Positions 57,148-64,000 of a stretch of 64,000 bases of DNA are shown piece by piece. Position 1 is the stretch's first letter; each line of letters starts with the position of its first letter. The notes under the pieces were generated by a model that was not told where the DNA came from, did no database searches, and worked only from the letters and a program-made list of their open reading frames with translations. The DNA is from Rhodanobacter sp. (GTDB lineage: Bacteria > Pseudomonadota > Gammaproteobacteria > Xanthomonadales > Rhodanobacteraceae): the NCBI GenBank assembly GCA_004298015.1, contig SCSE01000082.1, forward strand, positions 1 to 64,000, written 5' to 3'. Both the position numbers and the translations under genes were made by a program.

Positions 57148-58740
57148 ATGACCAATATCCATTCCGACAAGCTGCTGATTCTCGATTTCGGCGCGCAATA
57201 CACGCAGCTGATCGCGCGGCGGATCCGCGAACTTGGCGTGTACTGCGAAATCTGGGCGTGGGACCACGAGCCGGCCGAGATCGCCGCGTTCGGCGCCCGG
57301 GGCATCATTCTTTCGGGCGGCCCGGAGTCGACCACGCTGGAACAGGCGCCGCGGGCACCGCAGGAAGTGTTCGATGCCGGCGTGCCGATTCTCGGTATCT
57401 GCTACGGCATGCAGACCCTGGCGGCGCAACTCGGCGGTACCACCGAAGCGGCCGATGCCCGTGAATTCGGTCATGCCCAGGTGGATATCGTGGCGCCCGG
57501 ACGCCTGTTTGACGGTCTAAGCGATCACCCGGACAGCCATCAGCTGGAAGTCTGGATGAGTCACGGCGACCACGTCACCTTGGCCCCACCGGGATTTGTC
57601 GTCACCGGTCGCACCGAGCGCATACCGGTGGCGGTGATGGAGAATGAGAGCCGGCACTGGTACGGCGTGCAGTTCCATCCAGAGGTGACGCATACGCGTC
57701 AGGGCGGCGCACTGCTGAAGCGCTTTGCCACCGAGATCTGCGGCTGCGCTACCTTGTGGACCGCCGCCAACATCATCGATGACCAGATCGCTCGTGTACA
57801 CGAACAGGTCGGTGGCGACCACGTCTTGCTGGGCCTGTCCGGCGGCGTCGACTCCTCGGTGGTGGCGGCGTTGCTGCACCGGGCGATCGGCGACCGGCTC
57901 ACCTGCGTCTTCGTCGACACCGGCCTGCTGCGCTGGCAGGAGGGCGATCAGGTGATGGCAATGTTTGCCGCCGAGGCCGAAAGCGGCGGCATGGGCATCA
58001 AGGTGATTCGCGTCGACGCGGCCGACCGCTACTTCAAGGCACTTGAAGGCGTCGCCGACCCGGAAGCCAAACGCAAGATCATCGGTGGCCTGTTCGTGGA
58101 GATCTTCGACGAGGAATCGGAGAAGCTGATTGCCGCCGGTGGCGACGTGAAATGGCTGGCGCAGGGCACCATCTACCCCGATGTAATCGAGTCGGCTGGC
58201 AGCAAGACCGGCAAGGCGCACGTGATCAAGAGCCACCACAATGTCGGTGGTCTGCCGGCGCACATGAAGCTGAAGCTGGTCGAGCCATTGCGCGAATTGT
58301 TCAAGGACGAGGTTCGCCGGATCGGCGTTGAGCTCGGCCTGCCGCAGGCGATGGTCTACCGCCATCCGTTCCCGGGGCCGGGGCTTGGCGTGCGTATCCT
58401 CGGCGCGGTAAAGCCGGAGTACGCCGAACTGCTGGCGAAGGCTGACGCGATCTTCATCGACGAATTGCGCAAGGCGGACCTCTACGACAAGACCAGCCAG
58501 GCGTTCGCGGTGTTCCTGCCGGTGAAATCGGTGGGTGTGGTCGGTGATGCGCGTGCCTACGAATGGGTGATCGCGCTGCGCGCGGTGGAGACTGTCGACT
58601 TCATGACCGCTCACTGGGCGCACTTGCCATATGAGTTTCTTGGCAAGGTTTCAAATAGAATTATCAATGAATTACGCGGCATTTCTCGTGTCGTTTATGA
58701 CATCAGTGGCAAGCCACCGGCGACGATCGAGTGGGAGTAG
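57148..58740 (+). CDS. guaA: GMP synthase (glutamine-hydrolysing)
   Basis: Aminates XMP to GMP using glutamine and ATP. The protein has 530 residues. The class I glutaminase domain has Cys85 in GICYGMQ and the His-Glu pair in QFHPEV. The ATP pyrophosphatase domain has the P-loop [14 protein letters not shown] near residue 229, and the C-terminal dimerisation domain ends PPATIEWE. All active residues are intact. An oddity is that the last 40 codons, from about 58628, switch to AT-rich, locally rare codons (for example TCAAATAGAATTATC), unlike the rest of the gene, although the protein sequence stays normal. The guaA 3' end is a known insertion site of genomic islands. Confidence 0.97.
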   Translation: MTNIHSDKLLILDFGAQYTQLIARRIRELGVYCEIWAWDHEPAEIAAFGARGIILSGGPESTTLEQAPRAPQEVFDAGVPILGICYGMQTLAAQLGGTTEAADAREFGHAQVDIVAPGRLFDGLSDHPDSHQLEVWMSHGDHVTLAPPGFVVTGRTERIPVAVMENESRHWYGVQFHPEVTHTRQGGALLKRFATEICGCATLWTAANIIDDQIARVHEQVGGDHVLLGLSGGVDSSVVAALLHRAIGDRLTCVFVDTGLLRWQEGDQVMAMFAAEAESGGMGIKVIRVDAADRYFKALEGVADPEAKRKIIGGLFVEIFDEESEKLIAAGGDVKWLAQGTIYPDVIESAGSKTGKAHVIKSHHNVGGLPAHMKLKLVEPLRELFKDEVRRIGVELGLPQAMVYRHPFPGPGLGVRILGAVKPEYAELLAKADAIFIDELRKADLYDKTSQAFAVFLPVKSVGVVGDARAYEWVIALRAVETVDFMTAHWAHLPYEFLGKVSNRIINELRGISRVVYDISGKPPATIEWE

Positions 58741-58764
58741 CAAAATCAGTCACTTGCGTTGTGA

Positions 58765-59307
<543 letters not shown>

Positions 59308-59358
59308 CCTTCGGCAAACGTCAGCGACGGTGCTTTCAAACCTGGCCGCACCGCGGGC

Positions 59359-59910
59359 TCAGGGATTTTTTTCCGGCCATTGCTGCGGCACCTTGCGCAT
59401 GCCCGACATGTCGTAACCGAGCTTTTTGACGCGCCCCATCAGGGCGTCGTAATCGGCTGGGGACAGGGTCGGCGTGCGCGCCATTACCCAGACGTAGTCG
59501 CGCTTGTCGCGGGCGATGATGGTCTGGCTGTAATCCTTATTCAGGTAAGCCACGAGGTATTGGGCCTTGATCGGCCAGATGATCTGTATGCCCCAGACCG
59601 CATTGCCGGTGTCGGGGCGGACGAAGCCGGTGGAGTGAATCGTCTTGACCGGGTTGCTGAAGGCGTTGTTGTGGTAGCGAAAGGTGGTGGCAATCGTGCC
59701 CTTCGGCGTGATCCGGTAGGTTTCGGTGGCGTTGTAGGCCTCGTTCTCCAGAAACGAGGGGATCGACGCGATTACATACCAGCGCCCCATGAAGCGGTTG
59801 AGGTCGACCTTGGCCACCGGCTGGATCGGCTTCAGATTACTGCTGGCGCAGCCGCTGAGCGTGATCAGCGACACGCTCAGCGCCAGCAGGCACAGTCGGG
59901 ACAGGCGCAT
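59359..59910 (-). CDS. blc: Outer membrane lipocalin (Blc-like lipoprotein)
   Basis: A lipoprotein of 183 residues with a signal peptide ending in the lipobox LSGC (Cys21). The lipocalin signature is present: NRFMGRWYVIASIPSFLEN near residue 40, then TYRITPKGTIATTFRYH and DYVWVMARTPTLS. Bacterial lipocalins bind lysophospholipids or fatty acids, and Blc is induced by envelope stress. AGGAG lies eight bases before the ATG. It is the last gene of the minus-strand lipid modification unit, about 50 bases after the second CFA-type methyltransferase. That suggests a role in handling the modified lipids. Confidence 0.93.
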   Translation of the reverse strand: MRLSRLCLLALSVSLITLSGCASSNLKPIQPVAKVDLNRFMGRWYVIASIPSFLENEAYNATETYRITPKGTIATTFRYHNNAFSNPVKTIHSTGFVRPDTGNAVWGIQIIWPIKAQYLVAYLNKDYSQTIIARDKRDYVWVMARTPTLSPADYDALMGRVKKLGYDMSGMRKVPQQWPEKNP

Positions 59911-59963
59911 GGGATTCTCCTGGGAAGGTCTGGGTTCAAGGTTGCGGATCGTGGGATATCTGA

Positions 59964-61046
59964 TTACGGCCGGACAAAACGGTAGTGCGCCACCAGCCAT
60001 TCCTGGCCGTCGGCGTAGCCGAACAGCTCGGCACAGGACATCCAGAACATCCGCCAGCGCTGGAACCAGAGCGGTGCCGATCGGGTGCCGTATGCCGCGA
60101 TCAGCGTGGCCATGACCTGATCGCGGCGGTGGTCCTGGTTGGCCAGCCATTGATTGGCGGTGCGCTGGTAGTGCGTGCCATCGAGATGCCAGCGCTGCTC
60201 GATGTTCAGTTCGCGCTGGAACCACAGCAGCGTGTCCGAGGCCGGCATCAGACCACCGGTGAAAAAGTGCCGGCCCATCCAGTTGTCGTCGCCGCTGGTC
60301 TCGAACGGGTACATCAGGGTCTTGTGCGCAAAGATGTGCACGAACAGCTTGCCGCCCGGTCGCAGCCAGCTGCCGATGCGCCCGAGCAACACCTCGTAAT
60401 TGCGCATGTGCTCGAACATCTCGATCGACACGCAGCGGTCGAACTGCGCCGGTTCCAGTTGCAGCTGATTCACGTCCTGGGTGATGACCCGCAGGTTGAA
60501 CAGGCCACGCTTGTGGCACTGCGCCTCGATGTGCGCGCGCTGCTGGTGCGAGTTGGACACGGCGGTGATCCGCGCGTTCGGATAGCGTTCGGCCATCCAC
60601 AGCGTCAGCGAACCCCAGCCGCAGCCGAGTTCGAGAATCTGCTGGCCATCGGCCAGTTCGGCGCGTTGGCCGTACAGCGCCAGCATGGCGTCCTCGGCCT
60701 GCTCCAGCGATTCGTCGCCGCGCGGGTAATAGCAACTCGAATACTTCAACTGCCGACCCAGGCATTGCTGGAAGAACGCTGGCGGCAACTCGTAGTGCTG
60801 GGTATTGGCCGCATCGGTGTGGATGGCCACCGGGCTGTGACGCAGCATCTCGATGCGCTCGGCGAAGCGGGCGGCTTGCGCATCCAGCCCGCCTTCCTGC
60901 TCCTCGCGCAGGCGTTGCGCACACAGGCGGCGAATCCCCTGACGCAGCAACGCATCGGGGATATGCCCGCGTTCGGCCATGCCCAGCAGGCCCGTGGCCG
61001 GTTTTTCCGCGGGCAGTTCGGTGGTGGCTATGGCGGCAATATTCAT
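59964..61046 (-). CDS. SAM-dependent methyltransferase of the CFA synthase family (second copy)
   Basis: The protein has 360 residues. The SAM-binding motif ILELGCGWGSLTLWMA (about 136-150) is followed by SNSHQQRAHIE, EMFEHMRNYEVLL and KLFVHIFAHKTLMYPFE. This is the mycolic/cyclopropane fatty acid methyltransferase fold, but with a histidine-containing IFAHKT and DNWMGRHFF in place of parts of the usual CFA active site. A typical bicarbonate-binding CFA tail is not obvious. It resembles the second, shorter methyltransferase regularly found in these operons. Its ATG overlaps the stop of the DUF1295 gene. The substrate is likely to be unsaturated phospholipid acyl chains, by analogy. Confidence 0.88.
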   Translation of the reverse strand: MNIAAIATTELPAEKPATGLLGMAERGHIPDALLRQGIRRLCAQRLREEQEGGLDAQAARFAERIEMLRHSPVAIHTDAANTQHYELPPAFFQQCLGRQLKYSSCYYPRGDESLEQAEDAMLALYGQRAELADGQQILELGCGWGSLTLWMAERYPNARITAVSNSHQQRAHIEAQCHKRGLFNLRVITQDVNQLQLEPAQFDRCVSIEMFEHMRNYEVLLGRIGSWLRPGGKLFVHIFAHKTLMYPFETSGDDNWMGRHFFTGGLMPASDTLLWFQRELNIEQRWHLDGTHYQRTANQWLANQDHRRDQVMATLIAAYGTRSAPLWFQRWRMFWMSCAELFGYADGQEWLVAHYRFVRP

Positions 61047-61825
61047 CGTTCAGTCCTCTTGGGAAACCATGGAAACAGCATTGGCGTGCTGCGCTGGTAG
61101 GCGCGATAGTCGTCGCCGCGCGTGCGCAGCGCCTGCATTTCGGTAAAGGGAATGCCGCTGATCCAGCGCAGAAACACGTACATCACCAACGGGCCGGCCC
61201 AGGCCAGCCACGCCAGCGGCGACCCCAGCGCCAGACAGACATAGGCGAACCAGTGCAGCCACTCGAAGAAGTAATTGGGGTGTCGCGAATAGCGCCATAA
61301 CCCGCTGCGGCAAGTCAGGGCCCGGTTCGCCGGGTTGCTGCGAAACCGGGCGAGCTGGCGATCGGCAACCGATTCACCGAGCACGCTGAGCAGCCAGATG
61401 GCAGCACCGATGAACATCCACGGGCCCAGTGCATCGGGGTTGCGCGACACCGCCAGAAACGGCAACGCGAACAGCACGATCAGCAGGGCCTGAAACTGGA
61501 AGAACAGGAAAAACTTCAGCTGGCTACCCTGCCAATGAGTGCGCAGGTTGCGGTAGCGGCCATCCTCCGGCTCATCGCGTACCCGGCTCCACAGGTAGCG
61601 CGCCAGCCGCATTCCCCACAGACCGCCGAGTACTGCCAGAAAAAGCCGTGGCCACGGCGCGCCATCGCCGATCAGCGCGAACAGCACCGCGCTGCCACCC
61701 AGGCCGCTGGCCCAGAGCACGTCGACGATGCCGGCGTTCGCGCGCGGTCGCTGCCAGCGCCAGCCGAAGCTCATCATGCTGGCCGCCAGCAACCACACCA
61801 TCAGCAAGGACCAGCACGCATTCAT
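61043..61825 (-). CDS. DUF1295 membrane protein (steroid 5-alpha-reductase-like)
   Basis: An integral membrane protein of 260 residues with about six or seven helices. It has the ICMT/5-alpha-reductase-like C-terminal signature: GLWRYSRHPNYFFEWLHWFAY, then RWISGIPFTEMQALRTRGDDYRAYQRSTPMLFPW. Family members are NAD(P)H-dependent reductases or methyltransferases acting on hydrophobic substrates. The exact reaction is unknown. Start and stop each overlap the neighbouring genes by four bases (ATGA), so translation is tightly coupled within the lipid operon. Confidence 0.9.
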   Translation of the reverse strand: MNACWSLLMVWLLAASMMSFGWRWQRPRANAGIVDVLWASGLGGSAVLFALIGDGAPWPRLFLAVLGGLWGMRLARYLWSRVRDEPEDGRYRNLRTHWQGSQLKFFLFFQFQALLIVLFALPFLAVSRNPDALGPWMFIGAAIWLLSVLGESVADRQLARFRSNPANRALTCRSGLWRYSRHPNYFFEWLHWFAYVCLALGSPLAWLAWAGPLVMYVFLRWISGIPFTEMQALRTRGDDYRAYQRSTPMLFPWFPKRTER

Positions 61826-62373
61826 GAGCCGTGTCCTTGCAGGGAAACCGGCGTCGAAGCGGGGTGACCGGGACGGTGCCGGGCCAGCCGGGCCAGTAGC
61901 GGGGTGGCCAGGCCCCAGCCGATCGCCAGCCACAGCAGTGCCGGCCAGACTGGCTGGGCAAAACTCACCACATGCCAGCCGCGGGCGGCACCCTGGTAGG
62001 CCAGCGGGCCACCGATGCTGCCCAGCAGTGCGGCCAGCCAGAGTTTGTTCTGCAGGTAGCTCAGCGACTGGGTGAAGGTCAGCGCAAAGGTGGCCCACAA
62101 CGCGAGAATCCAGGCCGGTGGAGCCGGCGCGACCCACGACGCGGCGTAGCTGGCCAGGCCCAGGTGCAACAGTCCGCCGTCCAGCAGCAAGCCCATGACC
62201 AATGCCGCGGCGATCAGCCTGAGGTCGGTCGAGCGCCGGTCCGAGACGCGAAACTGCCACGTCGCATACAGCAGCATACCGAGTACGCCCGGCCATGCCA
62301 GGCCATGTCCGGCCCCGATCACCGCGGCGAACCAGACAGCCTGGTAGCCGATCAGGCTGATCCAGAATTTCAT
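61822..62373 (-). CDS. DUF2878 membrane protein
   Basis: The protein has 183 residues and about five or six hydrophobic helices. It starts MKFWISLIGYQAVWFAAVIGAG, and contains LVMGLLLDGGLLHLGLA and WILALWATFALTFTQSLSYL, as in DUF2878 proteins. Function is unknown. It occurs almost only in operons with DUF1365, CFA-type methyltransferases and DUF1295, so it probably assists the same lipid modification. It has four-base overlaps at both ends. The ATG at 62373 is fixed by the overlap with the upstream stop and by family similarity. Confidence 0.88.
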   Translation of the reverse strand: MKFWISLIGYQAVWFAAVIGAGHGLAWPGVLGMLLYATWQFRVSDRRSTDLRLIAAALVMGLLLDGGLLHLGLASYAASWVAPAPPAWILALWATFALTFTQSLSYLQNKLWLAALLGSIGGPLAYQGAARGWHVVSFAQPVWPALLWLAIGWGLATPLLARLARHRPGHPASTPVSLQGHGS

Positions 62374-63665
62374 CCCGTCAGGCCCTGCATGCGGGGGATC
62401 TCCGGCAGCGGCGCGGTGCGGCGGTTGCCGGGCCGGGCCAGCAGCAAATGGGCCACGCCGATCGAGCGCTCGCGGAAGCCGCCCTCGCAATAGGCCAGGT
62501 AGAACTCCCACATGCGGATGAAGCGTTCATCGAAACCCTGCGCCCGTACTCGCGGCAGGCAGGCAAGAAAGCGTTCGCGCCAGGCTTTCAACGTCAACGC
62601 GTAGGAGCTGCCGAAATCCTCCAGATGGGTCAGCGCCAGATCACTGGCACGGGTCTTGGCGGCCAGCAGGGCGTTGATTGACGGGATGAAGCTGCCCGGA
62701 AACACGTGACGCTTGATGAAGTCGACCGAGTTCAATGCCTGGACATAGCGGTGATCCTCGATCGTGATCGCCTGTACCAGCGCCAGTCCATCGGGCTTGA
62801 GCAGGGCGCCGAGCTGGCTGAAATAGGTATCCAGGTAACTGGCGCCGATCGCCTCGACCATCTCGATCGATACCAGCTTGTCGTACTGGCCGTGCAGGTC
62901 GCGGTAATCCTCCAGCAGCAGCTCGACCCGCCCACCGAGGCCGGCAGCTGCCACCTTGGCGCTGGCCAACGCATGCTGCTCGCGCGAGATCGTGGTGGTG
63001 GTGACATGGCAGCCGTAGTGTTGGGCGGCATAGAGCGCGAAACCGCCCCAGCCGGTGCCGATCTCGACGACCCGGTCGCCCGGCTGCAGGTCGAGTTTGC
63101 GGCAGATCCGTTCCAGCTTGCGTGCCGAGGCTTGTTCGAGGGTATCCGATGCGTGCTCCCAGATCGCCGAGGAGTACATCAGGTCGCCGGACAGGAACAG
63201 GCCGAAGAATTCGTTGCCGAGGTCGTAATGCGCCGCAATATTGCGGCGGCTGCCATCGCGCGTGTTGCGGCGCATCGCGTGCCAGCCGCGCATCGCCATC
63301 CCGCCGAGTCGGGCCAGACCGCTTTCCATGCCGTCGAGCAAGTCGCGATTGCGCACCAGCAACTGGATCAGGCCGACCAGGTTGTCGCAGCGCCACAGGC
63401 CATCCATATAGGCCTCGCCGGCGCCGACGCTGCCATTGCCGGCGATCGCGCGGTAAAAGTCGGCATCGAGCACTTCCAGGTGTATCTGCAGGTCCGGGTG
63501 GGATGCAGCCGGTTCGCCCAGTTCAAGCGTGCCGCAGGCGTCGTCGAGTACCAGTCGGCCGTGCTTCAGCCCGGCCATCTGGCCAGCCAGTTGTTGACGC
63601 AGGAAGCGGTCCAGCGCGCCGAAAGCCCGCTTTTCACAAGTGACGGTGTTGGCGATGTCATTCAT
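62370..63665 (-). CDS. Cyclopropane-fatty-acyl-phospholipid synthase family methyltransferase (first copy)
   Basis: The protein has 431 residues. An N-terminal lipid-binding region (about 1-115, with VGAGEAYMDGLW) precedes the methyltransferase fold: NIAAHYDLGNEFFGLFLSGDLMYSSAIW, then VVEIGTGWGGFALYAA, then SIEMVEAIGASYLDTYF. DFIKRHVFPGSFIPS is close to the classic CFA synthase sequence, and the C-terminal MWEFYLAYCEGGFRERSIG is typical of the family. It would transfer a methylene from SAM to acyl-chain double bonds, making cyclopropane or methylated derivatives. Its ATG overlaps the stop of the DUF1365 gene by one base. Confidence 0.92.
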   Translation of the reverse strand: MNDIANTVTCEKRAFGALDRFLRQQLAGQMAGLKHGRLVLDDACGTLELGEPAASHPDLQIHLEVLDADFYRAIAGNGSVGAGEAYMDGLWRCDNLVGLIQLLVRNRDLLDGMESGLARLGGMAMRGWHAMRRNTRDGSRRNIAAHYDLGNEFFGLFLSGDLMYSSAIWEHASDTLEQASARKLERICRKLDLQPGDRVVEIGTGWGGFALYAAQHYGCHVTTTTISREQHALASAKVAAAGLGGRVELLLEDYRDLHGQYDKLVSIEMVEAIGASYLDTYFSQLGALLKPDGLALVQAITIEDHRYVQALNSVDFIKRHVFPGSFIPSINALLAAKTRASDLALTHLEDFGSSYALTLKAWRERFLACLPRVRAQGFDERFIRMWEFYLAYCEGGFRERSIGVAHLLLARPGNRRTAPLPEIPRMQGLTG

Positions 63666-64000
63666 CAGGAACCTCGGGATGTATCGGGGTGATCGTGGAC
63701 GGGATTGCCTTTGAGCCAGAGGCGCAGCGCCTGCCAGTGGATCGCGCCGACGACCTGGGTGGTCATCAGTGGGTAGCGCCACAGCACGCGGGCGAGCGAG
63801 GCGCGGCTCAGTGGGCGTCGTTGCAGGGTCAGTGTCGCGTCGAACTCGCGCTGGTCGTCGCGCAGCACATCCATGTGCACCAGCAGGTCGGACGCCGGCG
63901 TGGTGAAACGCCAGTCGTATTCGCGATCCATCGGCATGAACGGCGAGACGTGAAAGGTCTTGGGGAAACGCCAATGCAGGGCGCGGCCATGGTGTTGCGC
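63665..64000 (-). CDS. DUF1365 protein, C-terminal part (cut by the window edge)
   Basis: The last 112 codons are inside the window and the start is not. HWRFPKTFHVSPFMPMDREY and the following YDWRFTTPASDLLVHMDV are diagnostic of DUF1365. The family is found beside FAD-dependent amine oxidase-like desaturases and CFA-type methyltransferases, often under ECF sigma/ChrR control. Its reaction is unproven, though a lipid-related role is generally assumed. It lies upstream of the first methyltransferase gene and shares one base with it (TGATG). Confidence 0.9.
   Translation of the reverse strand, partial: AQHHGRALHWRFPKTFHVSPFMPMDREYDWRFTTPASDLLVHMDVLRDDQREFDATLTLQRRPLSRASLARVLWRYPLMTTQVVGAIHWQALRLWLKGNPVHDHPDTSRGS

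Noticed and set aside
59359-60924. A fused 521-residue reading running into the lipocalin
   Set aside because: The upstream part is an out-of-frame reading of the methyltransferase. The lipocalin has its own signal peptide, lipobox and AGGAG at 59910.

Overview
The window is GC-rich, densely coded chromosomal DNA from a gammaproteobacterium, most likely of the Xanthomonadales (Rhodanobacteraceae such as Rhodanobacter or Dyella). The main grounds are the block ndk-rlmN-pilF-rodZ-yfgM-bamB-der, the type IV pilus lipoprotein next to rodZ, the guaB-guaA-tadA string, and a two-cysteine OhrR-type regulator of the Xanthomonas kind. The genus is an inference; no rRNA or tRNA gene was found.

Layout. 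1-12 kb: a chemoreceptor, proB-proA, a CsbD-like stress protein, a redox operon (Old Yellow Enzyme, OhrR-like regulator, ChaC), a GAF/PAS/GGDEF diguanylate cyclase and a DUF4396 membrane gene whose middle is out of frame. Two inverted copies of a structured repeat bracket this part. 12-19.6 kb: a secreted protein, an AlkB-type hydroxylase with a short-chain dehydrogenase, an SLC13 permease, a DUF3014 protein and the tail of a dead GGDEF gene. 19.7-27.1 kb: two exported metallopeptidases (M28, M14) around an NfeD-slipin pair. 27.1-33.3 kb: a divergent locus with an alpha/beta hydrolase and a glycosidase remnant on one side, and TonB receptor, sugar-type MFS transporter and LuxR solo on the other. 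A near-perfect lux box lies in the middle of the shared promoter region. 33.5-42 kb: a MrfA-MrfB DNA repair pair, a K+ channel gene (TMEM175 type) with an in-frame stop, a BaeSR-like two-component system divergent from a proline-rich Spy-like protein, and an AT-rich DUF2089/SHOCT pair. 42-46.6 kb: a beta-oxidation operon (TetR, FadN-like, thiolase) behind tandem PsrA-type operators. 46.7-59.3 kb: conserved housekeeping genes (ndk, rlmN, pilF, rodZ, yfgM, bamB, der, a GNAT gene, folD, guaB, guaA, tadA). 59.3-64 kb: a tightly overlapping minus-strand lipid operon (DUF1365, two CFA-type methyltransferases, DUF2878, DUF1295, lipocalin) running off the right edge.

How the parts work together. The housekeeping core covers nucleotide supply, RNA modification, envelope assembly and ribosome biogenesis. 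The accessory parts are mostly membrane and stress functions: fatty-acid breakdown under a fatty-acid-type repressor, membrane lipid modification, envelope stress sensing and electrophile/peroxide defence. The most promising candidate for an undescribed system is the LuxR-solo locus at 27.1-33.3 kb. Several genes are broken (DUF4396, TMEM175-like, glycosidase, GGDEF), so this accessory DNA is eroding, unless some of the lesions are sequencing errors.
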